Source: Tragulus kanchil
Lineage: Eukaryota; Chordata; Mammalia; Artiodactyla; Tragulidae
NCBI GenBank assembly: GCA_022376925.1
Contig: JAIOJX010000027.1
Location: 19,423,471 to 19,487,470 of the forward strand
Length of the DNA stretch: 64,000 bases
Direction: 5' to 3'
Under the pieces are notes generated by a model, which made no database searches, was not told where the DNA came from, and saw only the letters and a program-made list of their open reading frames with translations. Positions 47,650-58,658 of this stretch are shown piece by piece. The position numbers were made by a program, and so were the translations under genes. Position 1 is the first letter of the stretch; every line of letters begins with the position of its first letter.

Positions 47650-49155
47650 TCTTAGCAACGAGTTTGCAAAGAGACAGACCTCATCCCAAATTTAACAGGT
47701 TAAAAAAATATCAGAATCTCCTTTTTTCCCCAGTATCAACCTCACCCAAACCTATTAAAAGGAAATAAAAACAGCGCTAGGAATAAAGGGGACGCCTCCG
47801 CCAGGATTACAAAAAACACAGAGACCCTCATCGTGAGATGCAGGCGGCGAGTGGATCCCAGGAGCCAGAGGGGAAACAACAACGGACACTGAGGCTTGCT
47901 TCTTTCTGAAAATCAGGACACCGAGAGAGAAGGCCCTGCGATATGTTATTTGCAAAACGCGAGAGAACCCCACAGCAGCTCCCCGAAGAGAGCCCTACTT
48001 CCCAGCCCCGGGCGCGCAGGCGCAGCCGCGGCGGGTCCTCCGGGGCGAGAGCGCGGCCCGCGGGACAATCGGGCTGTGACTGGGAGCCGAGCGCCGCAGT
48101 TAATGAGGGCTGCGTCTTTTATTCTCCAGGGCAATTCAGCGCAGCCTGAAAGAGCCCCAGAGCCTGGCGGCGGTGGGAATGTCTCCCCGGGCAGTGGGAG
48201 ACTCCAGCCTCATCAGCATGACAATGGTGCCCAGGATGCACTTGGGCTGATGTAATGGCCCGGGCTGGGAGGGGGCTTGGAAGCCTTGCTGCGGGAGCCT
48301 GGAGCGTTCGCAGCTGACAGGGGCTGTTTCAGCGCTCGAAATTCCTTCCCTCTTTCTTTCTTCCTTTTATGAGACGTTTGCTAATTGGTAGAGCTCCGAA
48401 AACAATATACCATTAAGAATCCTTTTCCTTCCTCCCACCCCCCCACTCCTTTTTTTTTTTTTTAAATCCCCTTTTCTTGCTTCACTGGAAATCTCGACTT
48501 TTGTTCTGCGGCTTGCATGAAGTCTTAATTTTTCTTTCTCTTAAATATGGAACTTATAAACAAACATTTACTCAGAGAAACTCTGTAACCCATTCTTCCG
48601 TGTCGGGGTCTCCGGGACGCGCTCTTCGCCTTGGAGACTCTTGGCCACGGTCCTGCTCCAACTCATAGGTTTCCCTGGGACATGGTACGTTGATACAAAA
48701 CATTTTGGAAAAGTGAGTCATGGAAAGTTAGTCTGATTTTGTCAATTTTTTTCCTTCTTCTTTAAAAAAAAAATCACCAGAATCTATTTAAAGCTGGAAC
48801 ACTTGAATCCTTTCAGTTGACAGGGTAATTCTCGCAGTGCAGGCAGCCGCGAGGGGAGGTGCCCCTCGAGAGCCTGGCAGTCGGGGGTTAGCTTTGCCAT
48901 CAGCCCAGCACGGGACTCAGGCGAGACCGCGGCGTCCTCTGCAGCCCGGGTCTCCCCTGCTCATCTGTCCAGCGGGAGGCAGGGACTCAAGCGTCCCTAA
49001 GGCCACTCTGGGCCTAAAGGTGCTTTACTACCGACTGCCACATGTTCTCGAAGGACACGAGGTATAAGTGCTAATACGCCGGAAAATCTGCTGTGGAGTA
49101 GTTTTCTAAAAGAATAAGCTTTCCATATCCCATCTAGAGTTTTACAATGCATGTG
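47650..49155. other. Single-copy stretch with a CpG-rich block and candidate conserved DNA
   Basis: 47985-48090 is GC- and CpG-rich (gggcgcgcaggcgcagccgc and neighbours). It is followed by about 500 bp free of young retroposons, with a T run near 48450. No exon with recognisable protein similarity is present. It may be a regulatory element or small CpG island, but that is inference from composition only. Confidence 0.4.
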
Positions 49156-49355
49156 CATGCTGTCTTGTCAGACTCTGAGACCCCGTGGACGGCAGCCCGC
49201 CAGGCTCCTCTGTCCGTGGGATTTCCCAGGCAAGAACACTGGGGTGGGTTACCCTGCCATCCCCCCAATTCTGGGGATCGTCCCCACCCAGGGATCAAAC
49301 CTGAGTTTCTTGTGTCTCCTGCATTGCAGACGGATTCTCTACCGCTGCCCCATGA
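49156..49355 (-). mobile_element. Bov-tA-type SINE, antisense
   Basis: Antisense words include 'ccccgtggacggcagcccgc', 'caggctcctctgtccgtggg', 'caggcaagaacactggggtg' and 'tctcctgcattgcagacgga'. Confidence 0.88.
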
Positions 49356-49539
49356 ATGCTCTGGATTATCCTGGGTGGCTCATCCACAGGAAGCAGACCA
49401 CAAAGGACGTGTGCCCTGATCCTCAGGCACCTGGAAGGTCGGCCGCCAACTGACGGACAAGCGCAAGGTCACTTTATGAGAAGCTTCCGTCCACACAGAC
49501 ATCCTGGGTATAGGGAAGCTCTGAGGCAGGAGGCAGGTG

Positions 49540-49895
49540 GGCCCACCCCGACCCCAAACAGAGAAAAGAATCTGAGTCCATTCCCTGTGGACAGAAACTC
49601 CCAAGTATCAGTGAGGAGGGGCTCGAGGCGTGACGCCCTGAGTCTGCCTGTGAGTCCGTCTATTCAGACACCCCGTGACCCCTTTACTCCTAATAAAATA
49701 CTTTACTTTTTCACTACTTTCTGTCTTTGCGGCGTTCTTTTCTGCAAAGTCTAAGGGCTAGGGCCCTGTCACCGACCACTGGTCGAGTGGCGAGGATTCG
49801 GTACTCTAACTGCAGAGGCCCGACCTCAATCTCTGCCCGGGAACTGAAACCCTGCTATAGACCACTATAGACTGAGGCCACCCGAGATCAAGTCT
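49540..49895 (+). mobile_element. Endogenous-retrovirus LTR fragment (3' part)
   Basis: The block resembles the R/U5 end of ruminant gammaretrovirus-like LTRs. A polyadenylation signal lies at 49692-49697, followed by a T/C-rich stretch, 'ctgtctttgcggcgttcttt', 'ctagggccctgtcaccgacc', 'actggtcgagtggcgaggat' and 'tcggtactctaactgcagag'. No gag, pol or env sequence adjoins it, so it is a solo LTR or fragment. The exact left boundary and the presence of U3 are unclear. Confidence 0.62.
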
Positions 49896-49956
49896 GCATC
49901 CTGGCCTCCATTTCCTGTTGTCCATCGTCCCCTTGGTCCAACCTCTGTAGGCCCAT

Positions 49957-50172
49957 GAGGGTCTTCCCAGGCGGCACAATGGTAACGAAGCCACCTGTCA
50001 ATACAAGAGACATAAGGATGCAGAGTCGATCTCTGGGTCGGGAAAACCCCCTGGAGGAGGAAATGGCAACCCACGCCAGTCTTCCTGCCTGGAGAATCCC
50101 ATGGGCAGAGGAGCCCAGTGGGCTGCCGCCCATGGTGTGGCCAAGTGAGACACCGAGGAGCGCACACGCGTA
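49957..50172 (+). mobile_element. Bov-tA-type SINE
   Basis: Sense words include 'gggtcttcccaggcggcaca', 'gaggaggaaatggcaaccca', 'cttcctgcctggagaatccc' and 'atgggcagaggagcccagtg'. Confidence 0.88.
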
Positions 50173-50624
50173 AGAGCATGAGGAAGACATCTGAAACTGT
50201 CTTTTAAGCGTTCCCCAAAGTCAGATTATTTGTAAAGTGGTCTAGGGATGTAGGTTTATTCTTGAACTCGTAGTCACTGTGAGTTGGTGGTCATTGAAAA
50301 TATGGCTTCATCTTTCCCTCAGGGCCAATTTCATTTTTACAGAGACTTTATAGAGCTCAGCCTCACCAAGAGATCTGGGAAACTGGGGGGCGTGGGGAGG
50401 GGAGGTGCTTCTGGGAATCTGGGAGCTCCCTGAAACTGTACATACTTTGAACATGTATTTCATACATATTACTGGGGAGAATGTCCAGGACTTACGTTTA
50501 CCTAACTTTGATGGGAACGTGGATCATCTCACGATAAACTGAAGATGTTGTGTAACTCGTGGAACCAGCATGACGGACAAGCGCAAGGTCACTTTATGAG
50601 AAGCGAAGCCGGAGGCGGGGGGTG

Positions 50625-50980
50625 GGCCCACCCCGACCCCAAACAGAGAAAAGAATCTGAGTCCATTCCCTGTGGACAGAAACTCCCAAGTATCAGTGAG
50701 GAGGGGCTCGAGGCGTGACGCCCTGAGTCTGCCTGTGAGTCCGTCTATTCAGACACCCCGTGACCCCTTTACTCCTAATAAAATACTTTACTTTTCACTA
50801 CTTTCTGTCTTTGCGGCGTTCTTTTCTGCAAAGTCTAAGGGCTAGGGCCCTGTCACCGACCACTGGTCGAGTGGCGAGGATTCGGTACTCTAACTGCAGA
50901 GGCCCGACCTCAATCTCTGCCCGGGAACTGAAACCCTGCTATAGACCACTATAGACTGAGGCCACCCGAGATCAAGTCTG
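50625..50980 (+). mobile_element. Second copy of the LTR fragment
   Basis: Duplicate of 49540-49895 through duplication 17. One T is missing in the T run after the polyadenylation signal, and the sequence near its left edge is altered. Confidence 0.6.
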
Positions 50981-51040
50981 CATCCTGGCCTCCATTTCCT
51001 GTTGTCCATCGTCCCCTTGGTCCAACCTCTGTAGGCCCAT

Positions 51041-51256
51041 GAGGGTCTTCCCAGGCGGCACAATGGTAACGAAGCCACCTGTCAATACAAGAGACATAAG
51101 GATGCAGAGTCGATCTCTGGGTCGGGAAAACCCCCTGGAGGAGGAAATGGCAACCCACGCCAGTCTTCCTGCCTGGAGAATCCCATGGGCAGAGGAGCCC
51201 AGTGGGCTGCCGCCCATGGTGTGGCCAAGTGAGACACCGAGGAGCGCACACGCGTA
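51041..51256 (+). mobile_element. Second copy of the Bov-tA-type SINE
   Basis: Duplicate of 49957-50172 through duplication 17. Confidence 0.88.
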
Positions 51257-51645
51257 AGAGCATGAGGAAGACATCTGAAACTGTCTTTTAAGCGTTCCCC
51301 AAAGTCAGATTATTTGTAAAGTGGTCTAGGGATGTAGGTTTATTCTTGAACTCGTAGTCACTGTGAGTTGGTGGTCATTGAAAATATGGCTTCATCTTTC
51401 CCTCAGGGCCAATTTCATTTTTACAGAGACTTTATAGAGCTCAGCCTCACCAAGAGATCTGGGAAACTGGGGGGCGTGGGGAGGGGAGGTGCTTCTGGGA
51501 ATCTGGGAGCTCCCTGAAACTGTACATACTTTGAACATGTATTTCATACATATTACTGGGGAGAATGTCCAGGACTTACGTTTACCTAACTTTGATGGGA
51601 ACGTGGATCATCTCACGATAAACAACCTGAAGATGTTGTGTAGAA

Positions 51646-53230
51646 CTCGTTGGGTTATACAGGTAGAGAGACCCGTACGTTTATGGACAGTCATCTCTCT
51701 CTTTTAATCATCTAAATAAACAGGTTGAGGTCTCTCAAGACATTCCTATAAAATTCCTGGTCTAAGTATGTGCAGAACTGACTTCAGTTCTTCACCTTAT
51801 TACTTTCTGAGATTTAACCGAAGAAAAGCAAAATAATAGGCTTTCCAGAGCTATCAAACCCACGACCCCTGAAATAAAATGTAACAGCTTAGCTGCAAGG
51901 AGCCAGAGTGCCGTCGCAGGGCGACTTCAGCTACAGGGTTATTTCGGGTGAGCCAGGCCTCCGCCTTTGCTATTCCCATCTCCTTCCAAAGTCGTGGGAT
52001 TCTCATGCATCCCCTTGTCCTCTCTGCAAAGGCCCTGTCACAGAATCCTGGGAAAAAGCTCTCTGAACTTGGTAGGGGACCATTTTTATTATCATCATTA
52101 CAAAACTCTGGAGAAGAGTGCAGCTTGCTTGATATTTTTCTCAGGTTCACGTCTGAGGTTGAGTAAAGAGATGCAAGATGAATGTCTTTTTAAAGGTGCC
52201 AGATTTATCCTCTGAATTTGCCTTGGCAAGGAAACACATATGCACGCACACGCACGCACACACACACACACAGACAGCCCCAGTTGTCTCCTCAAAAGGG
52301 AAAGAGCCTGCCTCTTCTTTTGGACCCTTTGCAGCTGGGAACACAATATGGTCAAACGAAGACGGCACATCCCCTCCCCCGCCCCAGCAGCAGCCAAAGA
52401 AATCTTTGTCCAGCCCAGGTGTTGGCAGGGTCCTCTTCACTGACATCCTGTCTTGAATTATTCAGGTCCATTCATTAAGGATCCTGCAAAGACACAATGA
52501 AATCGTTAACTTTCCCCCCCCCCGGGGGAGAGAGAGGCAGAGTCCCTGGGGCCGCAGGACAGGACGTGGTGGTCCTCCCTGCAGAAAGCCACCTGGTGGA
52601 GCTGAAGCGAAGGGGAACGATCTGCAAAGCGACACTGGGCTGGAGGCCTCTCTGCTCAGAAAAGCGGAACCCCGCCGTCCTGCCACGTTACGGGGCTGCA
52701 GGAGCAGCTCCCTGGCGTGTGCCCAGGGAGATGGAGCTGAGGACGTACCAGGCGATTTCCAGTTTGGTGCCGTGGGTCTGTATAGAGTCCCCAGGCGCAT
52801 CAACACCACAAACGGACCCTGTTTTATTTTATGATGAGCATGCATTTAGTTCCATTAGGCAGGACGTAGGGCCGAACTCCAGATTTCTGTCCCCGAGACT
52901 CTGGAGGGTGCAGTCCTGGGTGGAGAGGGAGCGGAGGCGAAGTCTCAGCCTTGTGTCGTCCTATGACTTACAGCCACACTGCGGGAAACACCGCATGAAG
53001 CCGCTCGCCAGGCCAGGCACTAGAGTGACCATTCGCATGAGTTACTGTACGTTAGGAGGTCCTGGAAAGAAGACAGACAAGCCAGCATCAACTAGAATAG
53101 CCCAGGAAAGCTCCAAAGGAGATGCCAGTCTATGTGTCCTCCTAGAATCCTTCTCACCAGAGGCCATCTTGGGTGAATGATGGACACCTGCCCCACCAGG
53201 AAGGGCCCTGAGTCTGAGTGATTGGCCATA
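51646..53230. other. Single-copy stretch with an (AC)n tract
   Basis: It contains an AC/GCAC microsatellite at 52242-52274 and a C run at 52515-52524. A 227-codon open frame at 52497-53180 has no domain, signal or composition that suggests a real protein. Confidence 0.55.
52242..52274. repeat. (AC)n/(GCAC)n microsatellite
   Basis: A short dinucleotide tract with interspersed gcac words. Confidence 0.9.
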
Positions 53231-53280
53231 GGCAACCCAGAAACTAATGGTTAATGATTCTATGAGGCCCCAGGGACAGA

Positions 53281-53358
53281 GAAGCCCACAAGGTTCCTCT
53301 GTCCATGGGATTTTCTAGGCAAGAATGCTGGAGTGGGTGGCCATGTCCTTCTTCAGGG
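53281..53358 (-). mobile_element. Bov-tA fragment, antisense
   Basis: 'ggttcctctgtccatgggat', 'tttctaggcaagaatgctgg' and 'agtgggtggccatgtccttc' are the antisense middle of Bov-tA. Confidence 0.75.
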
Positions 53359-54214
53359 CTGTATACATAGGGAATTCTCAGATTTCAAGCGCTTGTTGGG
53401 GATGTGAGAATTTACCTGCAGGAGCTAGACGAACTCAAATCATGAAGCTGATTATTTAGAGGAAGGCTGCCTAAATGTTAGAGCTGAAAGGACACTGGCG
53501 TTCTCTGAGGCCAAGTCTGGGGCCTGAGTGATTTGAAATATCATCTTGACCTCTCATTCTCAGCAGACTCGTTTTCAAAGGAACCATTTCAGTACATATA
53601 GAAACAACCCAAATGAACTCAGGACACCTGTTAGCTATGAGGCACTTAGAGGAATGGGCACGGACTCCCCCTTTGGGCCCACAGTCTGGTCAGGCCGAAT
53701 CAGATGTTCAGTTTTCAGATGTTTCACTTTCGTGAGGCGTATCATCCTACACACACCTCTCAACACGTGTCCATTAGCTGTAAATGGTCCCAAATGTGGG
53801 CCTTTCTGAAGTGATAACAGCAGAGATACTGAAACGGTGACAGACCCCTCCTCCGTCCCCACCTTTCATTCCTCTCCCCCCACCCCATGTCCCACCAGCT
53901 TGAATAACTTAGCTTCTTTCATTTGCTAGTAGATTCAAACTGCTTTCCCTTGGCTTATTTACCTTGCTGATCAAAGAGAAAATGCACTAGTAAAAAATAA
54001 CCAGGAATAGGATGCATTGTTAAAGAGCTGCTCAACGGATTTAATAACTCTCCTTTTCCAAAATAATGCTCATGCAGATTAGAATTTAAATATAAAATGA
54101 CTGCATGCAAGAAAAAATATTCACAAGCTGGAGAACTCCAGTGTCCCTTCGAGAATGTTTAAGCATATTGGACATTGGAATACAAATTAGTTGAACCACC
54201 TCTCATGCACGTGT

Positions 54215-54300
54215 TCATTCATTCCTATATTCATTCAATGTTTATAGAGTACCTACTATGTGCCAAGCATGTACCAAGCTCTGGGTGATAAATAGCATGT
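54215..54300 (-). mobile_element. L2 3' end, antisense
   Basis: 'tgttcattcattcctatatt', 'attcaatgtttatagagtac' and 'ctactatgtgccaagcatg' match the antisense L2 terminus. It recurs at about 55372-55458. Confidence 0.6.
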
Positions 54301-54338
54301 CACAAACTTAACTTTTAGGAACGGGCTTCAACCAACAG

Positions 54339-54379
54339 GCTTCCCTGCTGGCTCAGTGATAAAGAATCAGCTTCCCAAG
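54339..54379 (+). mobile_element. Bov-tA head truncated at the junction
   Basis: Only 'ggcttccctgctggctcagt' and about 20 further bases are present, because copy 1 of duplication 18 ends here. The complete element is at 55500-55706. Confidence 0.8.
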
Positions 54380-54438
54380 GGTTCCTGAGGCAACCCAGAA
54401 ACTAATGGTTAATGATTCTATGAGGCCCCAGGGACAGA

Positions 54439-54517
54439 GAAGCCCACAAGGTTCCTCTGTCCATGGGATTTTCTAGGCAAGAATGCTGGAGTGGGTGGCC
54501 ATGTCCTTCTGCAGGGC
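54439..54517 (-). mobile_element. Second copy of the Bov-tA fragment
   Basis: Duplicate of 53281-53358. Confidence 0.75.
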
Positions 54518-55499
54518 GGTCTACATTGGGAATTCTCAGATTTCAAGCGCTTGTTGGGGATGTGAGAATTTACCTGCAGGAGCTAGACGAACTCAAATCA
54601 TGAAGCTGATTATTTAGAGGAAGGCTGCCTAAATGTTAGAGCTGAAAGGACACTGGCGTTCTCTGAGGCCAAGTCTGGGGCCTGAGTGATTTGAAATATC
54701 ATCTTGACCTCTCATTCTCAGCAGACTCGTTTTCAAAGGAACCATTTCAGTACATATAGAAACAACCCAAATGAACTCAGGACACCTGTTAGCTATGAGG
54801 CACTTAGAGGAATGGGCACGGACTCCCCCTTTGGGCCCACAGTCTGGTCAGGCCGAATCAGATGTTCAGTTTTCAGATGTTTCACTTTCGTGAGGCGTAT
54901 CATCCTACACACACCTCTCAACACGTGTCCATTAGCTGTAAATGGTCCCAAATGTGGGCCTTTCTGAAGTGATAACAGCAGAGATACTGAAACGGTGACA
55001 GACCCCTCCTCCGTCCCCACCTTTCATTCCTCTCCCCCCACCCCATGTCCCACCAGCTTGAATAACTTAGCTTCTTTCATTTGCTAGTAGATTCAAACTG
55101 CTTTCCCTTGGCTTATTTACCTTGCTGATCAAAGAGAAAATGCACTAGTAAAAAATAACCAGGAATAGGATGCATTGTTAAAGAGCTGCTCAACGGATTT
55201 AATAACTCTCCTTTTCCAAAATAATGCTCATGCAGATTAGAATTTAAATATAAAATGACTGCATGCAAGAAAAAATATTCACAAGCTGGAGAACTCCAGT
55301 GTCCCTTCGAGAATGTTTAAGCATATTGGACATTGGAATACAAATTAGTTGAACCACCTCTCATGCACGTGTTCATTCATTCCTATATTCATTCAATGTT
55401 TATAGAGTACCTACTATGTGCCAAGCATGTACCAAGCTCTGGGGTGATAAAAGTGAGCATGTCACAAACTTAACTTTTAGGAACGGGCTTCAACCAACA

Positions 55500-55706
55500 G
55501 GCTTCCCTGCTGGCTCAGTGATAAAGAATCAGCTTCCCAAGCTAGATACAGGGGTTCAATCCCTGGGTTGGGAAGATCCCCTGGAGAAGGAAATGGCAAC
55601 CCACTCCAGTATTCTTTCTTGGAGAACTCCATGGACAGACGAGGCTGGTGGCATGTAGTCCTTGGGGCTGACAAGAGTCAGATACAACTGCACGACTAAA
55701 CAATAA
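55500..55706 (+). mobile_element. Bov-tA-type SINE, full length
   Basis: Sense words include 'ggcttccctgctggctcagt', 'ggggttcaatccctgggttg', 'gaagatcccctggagaagga' and 'aatggcaacccactccagta'. The end reads 'gagtcagatacaactgcacg'. Confidence 0.92.
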
Positions 55707-55898
55707 GAAGAAGCTATGACCTATATGCAAACTATATATATGCATAAACTATGTGCAAACTATATATGACCTATATGCAGACAGGTATGACTGTGTTCTA
55801 ACACTTTACAGACACCAAAGCTTGAATGTCACCCAAGTTTCCCATGTCAGAAGTAGCCTTCTTTTGATGTTTTCTCACTATCTAAAAGTGTGACTATT
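55707..55898. other. AT-rich spacer between SINEs
   Basis: It contains imperfect repeats of 'ctatatgcaaactatatat' around 55720-55780. Nothing else is recognised. Confidence 0.5.
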
Positions 55899-55997
55899 GG
55901 GGCTTCCCTGGCAGTCCAATGGTTAAGACACCCGCTTCCAATGCAGGGGTGGGTTTGATCCCTGAAAGGTCTTGTGACCAAAAAACCAAAATGTAAA
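55899..55997 (+). mobile_element. CHR-type SINE, short
   Basis: Head 'ggggcttccctggcagtcca', 'atggttaagacacccgcttc', 'caatgcaggggtgggtttga' and an 'aaaaaaccaaaatgtaaa' end. Confidence 0.85.
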
Positions 55998-56344
55998 GCA
56001 GAAGCAATATGGTAATGCATTCAAGAAAGACTTTAAACATGGTTCACATCAAATAAAAGAGTCAAGATCAACCTTCATTCACATGCGGATCAAAAACAGG
56101 TAAAAAGAGTGGTTGACCTTCGGGTTATAACCCCTGGTCTAGAAGGAAGAACACAGAAACAGACGTGACCTTGCTTGCTGGTGACCCAATACGGGAAAAA
56201 ACATTGTGACTGGGTGCCCCCACAGGCCTGTGATTTCTACTGGGCGTGAAAGAATAGAGGAAGGCAAAGAGGTCAGAGAGGACAGAACAAACTGGGAGGA
56301 TGGCTTTGGTGATAGTCCCTCCTGAGACTATGCATACAGCAGAT

Positions 56345-56458
56345 AACCAAGGGGAGCCTGCTGCACAGTGCAGGAAACTCTGCTCAGCACTCTGTGGTGA
56401 CCCATGGGAAGAAAATCCAAACAAGAGGGGATATATGTACACATGCAGCTGATTCACG
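56345..56458 (+). mobile_element. Artiodactyl L1 3' UTR, sense
   Basis: 'aaggggagcctgctgcacag', 'gaaactctgctcagcactct', 'gtggtgacccatgggaag' and 'aggggatatatgtacacatg' followed by 'cagctgattca' match the sense L1 3' UTR. It is broken off where the SINE begins at 56459. Confidence 0.75.
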
Positions 56459-56546
56459 AACTTCCCAGGTGGCTCCATAGTAAAGACTCCACCTGCCAAC
56501 ACAGAAGGTGCAGAGTTGGACACGACTCAGCAACTGAGCGTGCACG
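56459..56546 (+). mobile_element. Internally deleted Bov-tA SINE
   Basis: The head ('aacttcccaggtggctccat', 'agtaaagactccacctgcc') runs directly into the element's end ('gagttggacacgactcagca', 'actgagcg'). The body of about 120 bp is missing. Confidence 0.8.
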
Positions 56547-57371
56547 TGGTCTTTCATTACAGGCAGCGATCGCAGCCTGGTGACTGGGAGTCCCCTCCGC
56601 TTGTTCAGCCTTCCTGGAGCGACGCGTGCGCGGCCAGCAGGCAGAGGAAGAACCGGAAGGGCCTTGAGAAAGGACAAGAGAGCGGGCCCGGGGGAGAGGC
56701 CCAAGCGGGCTTCCAGGAGGAGCATGGCGTGATCAGGTCGGCTCTGCACTGAACGGGCCAGGATGGGTCCCAAGATGGACGGTGGAAGCAAATGAGAGTC
56801 AGAGACATGACAGCTTGCCTGCCAGCTCGTCAGAAGCCACCACCAGGCTTCCAGCAAGAAGCCAGGAGGAAAGGATTCCCAAGACCGCCCCCCATGGGTC
56901 AGGAGAGAAGGGCTCTAGAAATCCCACCTGCCCACCAGCACTGGAGCTCGCTGGAGACACCGTCCTGGGGGGCGGTGCACAGACAGGCAGCCGGGCCTGA
57001 AAAGCCAGGAATACCAGAGAAGGCGGGCATGCATAGTCCCACTTTTCAGAATACTCCGGGTCACAGGGCTGTAACCAAGCAGGACCCTTCTGGGGGACAG
57101 ACCTCTCCCCCACATCCTGGGCTTTAGCTCCTCTCTGAGCACCTAGATGACAGCATCTGATACACATTCCTGAGTCTTTACAGATGCTAAAGCCCCTTCC
57201 AAATGGAAGGTGTTAACTACTTGATGACCATAAGCCCAGTAGCCCCCGGGCCTCCCTGAGCCTAAGGATTGATACTGTTGACCCCTAGGACACGCCCTGT
57301 GACCTCACGGTCAGCCTGTCAGAGAGCCGTGCATGAGCTGAGCACACACCCTGCTGGGTTCTTCCCTCACG

Positions 57372-57590
57372 CGTGCGGGCTTAGTCACTTTAGTCATGGC
57401 CGACTTTCCGACCGAATGGACGGTGGCCCGCCAGGCTCTGTCCGTGGCATTTCCCAGGCGAGAACTCTGCAGCACACTGGAGTGGGATGCCGCGCCCTCC
57501 TCCAGGGGGTCTTCCGGACGCGGGGATGGAGGCCAGGTCCCCGGCACTCTTAGGCAGAGTCTTCTCCACTAGCGCCACCGGGGAAGTCCA
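57372..57590 (-). mobile_element. Bov-tA-type SINE, antisense
   Basis: 'agtcatggccgactttccga', 'tggacggtggcccgccaggc', 'actggagtgggatgccgcgc' and the terminal 'cgccaccggggaagtcc' give the antisense element. Confidence 0.87.
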
Positions 57591-58439
57591 TTCTTCCCTC
57601 ACCTGCCCTTAGAAACGCTTTCTGAAACCCACAGGGGCGTCGGGGTGTCCTGAGCACGAGCTGCCCTGACACCTTGCTCGGCGTCTGCGCTAAACGCTGC
57701 ACCTTCTCGCGCCACAAGCCGGCGTCAGCTGAAGGGCTCTATGGCGCCCGTGTCAGTGGCCCTGAGGCCCAAGCGGGCTTCCAGGAGGAGCATGGCGTGA
57801 TCAGGTCGGCTCTGCACTGAACGGGCCAGGATGGGTCCCAAGATGGACGGTGGAAGCAAATGAGAGTCAGAGACATGACAGCTTGCCTGCCAGCTCGTCA
57901 GAAGCCACCACCAGGCTTCCAGCAAGAAGCCAGGAGGAAAGGATTCCCAAGACCGCCCCCCATGGGTCAGGAGAGAAGGGCTCTAGAAATCCCACCTGCC
58001 CACCAGCACTGGAGCTCGCTGGAGACACCGTCCTGGGGGGCGGTGCACAGACAGGCAGCCGGGCCTGAAAAGCCAGGAATACCAGAGAAGGCGGGCATGC
58101 ATAGTCCCACTTTTCAGAATACTCCGGGTCACAGGGCTGTAACCAAGCAGGACCCTTCTGGGGGACAGACCTCTCCCCCACATCCTGGGCTTTAGCTCCT
58201 CTCTGAGCACCTAGATGACAGCATCTGATACACATTCCTGAGTCTTTACAGATGCTAAAGCCCCTTCCAAATGGAAGGTGTTAACTACTTGATGACCATA
58301 AGCCCAGTAGCCCCCGGGCCTCCCTGAGCCTAAGGATTGATACTGTTGACCCCTAGGACACGCCCTGTGACCTCACGGTCAGCCTGTCAGAGAGCCGTGC
58401 ATGAGCTGAGCACACACCCTGCTGGGTTCTTCCCTCACG

Positions 58440-58658
58440 CGTGCGGGCTTAGTCACTTTAGTCATGGCCGACTTTCCGACCGAATGGACGGTGGCCCGCC
58501 AGGCTCTGTCCGTGGCATTTCCCAGGCGAGAACTCTGCAGCACACTGGAGTGGGATGCCGCGCCCTCCTCCAGGGGGTCTTCCGGACGCGGGGATGGAGG
58601 CCAGGTCCCCGGCACTCTTAGGCAGAGTCTTCTCCACTAGCGCCACCGGGGAAGTCCA
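58440..58658 (-). mobile_element. Second copy of the antisense Bov-tA SINE
   Basis: Duplicate of 57372-57590 through duplication 19. Confidence 0.87.

Larger units (their letters stand above)
49451..51645. repeat. Tandem direct duplication 17: 49451-50570 and 50571-51645
   Basis: The offset is 1120 bp at the left and 1084 bp further in, because copy 2 lacks about 36 bp present at 49486-49530 of copy 1. The end of copy 1 (50536-50570) is a damaged version of 51620-51660 in copy 2, with 'aaactgaagatgttgtgtaa' standing for 'aaacaacctgaagatgttgt' plus following bases. Confidence 0.93.
53231..55541. repeat. Tandem direct duplication 18: 53231-54379 and 54389-55541
   Basis: The offset is 1158-1162 bp with a 9-bp filler. 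Differences sit near the junction: at the start of copy 2 (cttctgcagggcggtctacattggg against cttcttcagggctgtatacataggg, shown in parts) and at the end of copy 1 (ctgggtgataaatagcatg against ctggggtgataaaagtgagcatg). Confidence 0.94.

Noticed and set aside
47943..48255. Open frames of 119 and 68 codons over the CpG-rich block as a first exon
   Set aside because: There is no recognisable protein or clear splice donor; GC-rich DNA opens frames by chance.
52497..53180. 227-codon open frame on the plus strand
   Set aside because: There is no recognisable domain or repeat, its composition is random-looking, and it starts beside a C run. Length alone is compatible with chance in GC-rich DNA.
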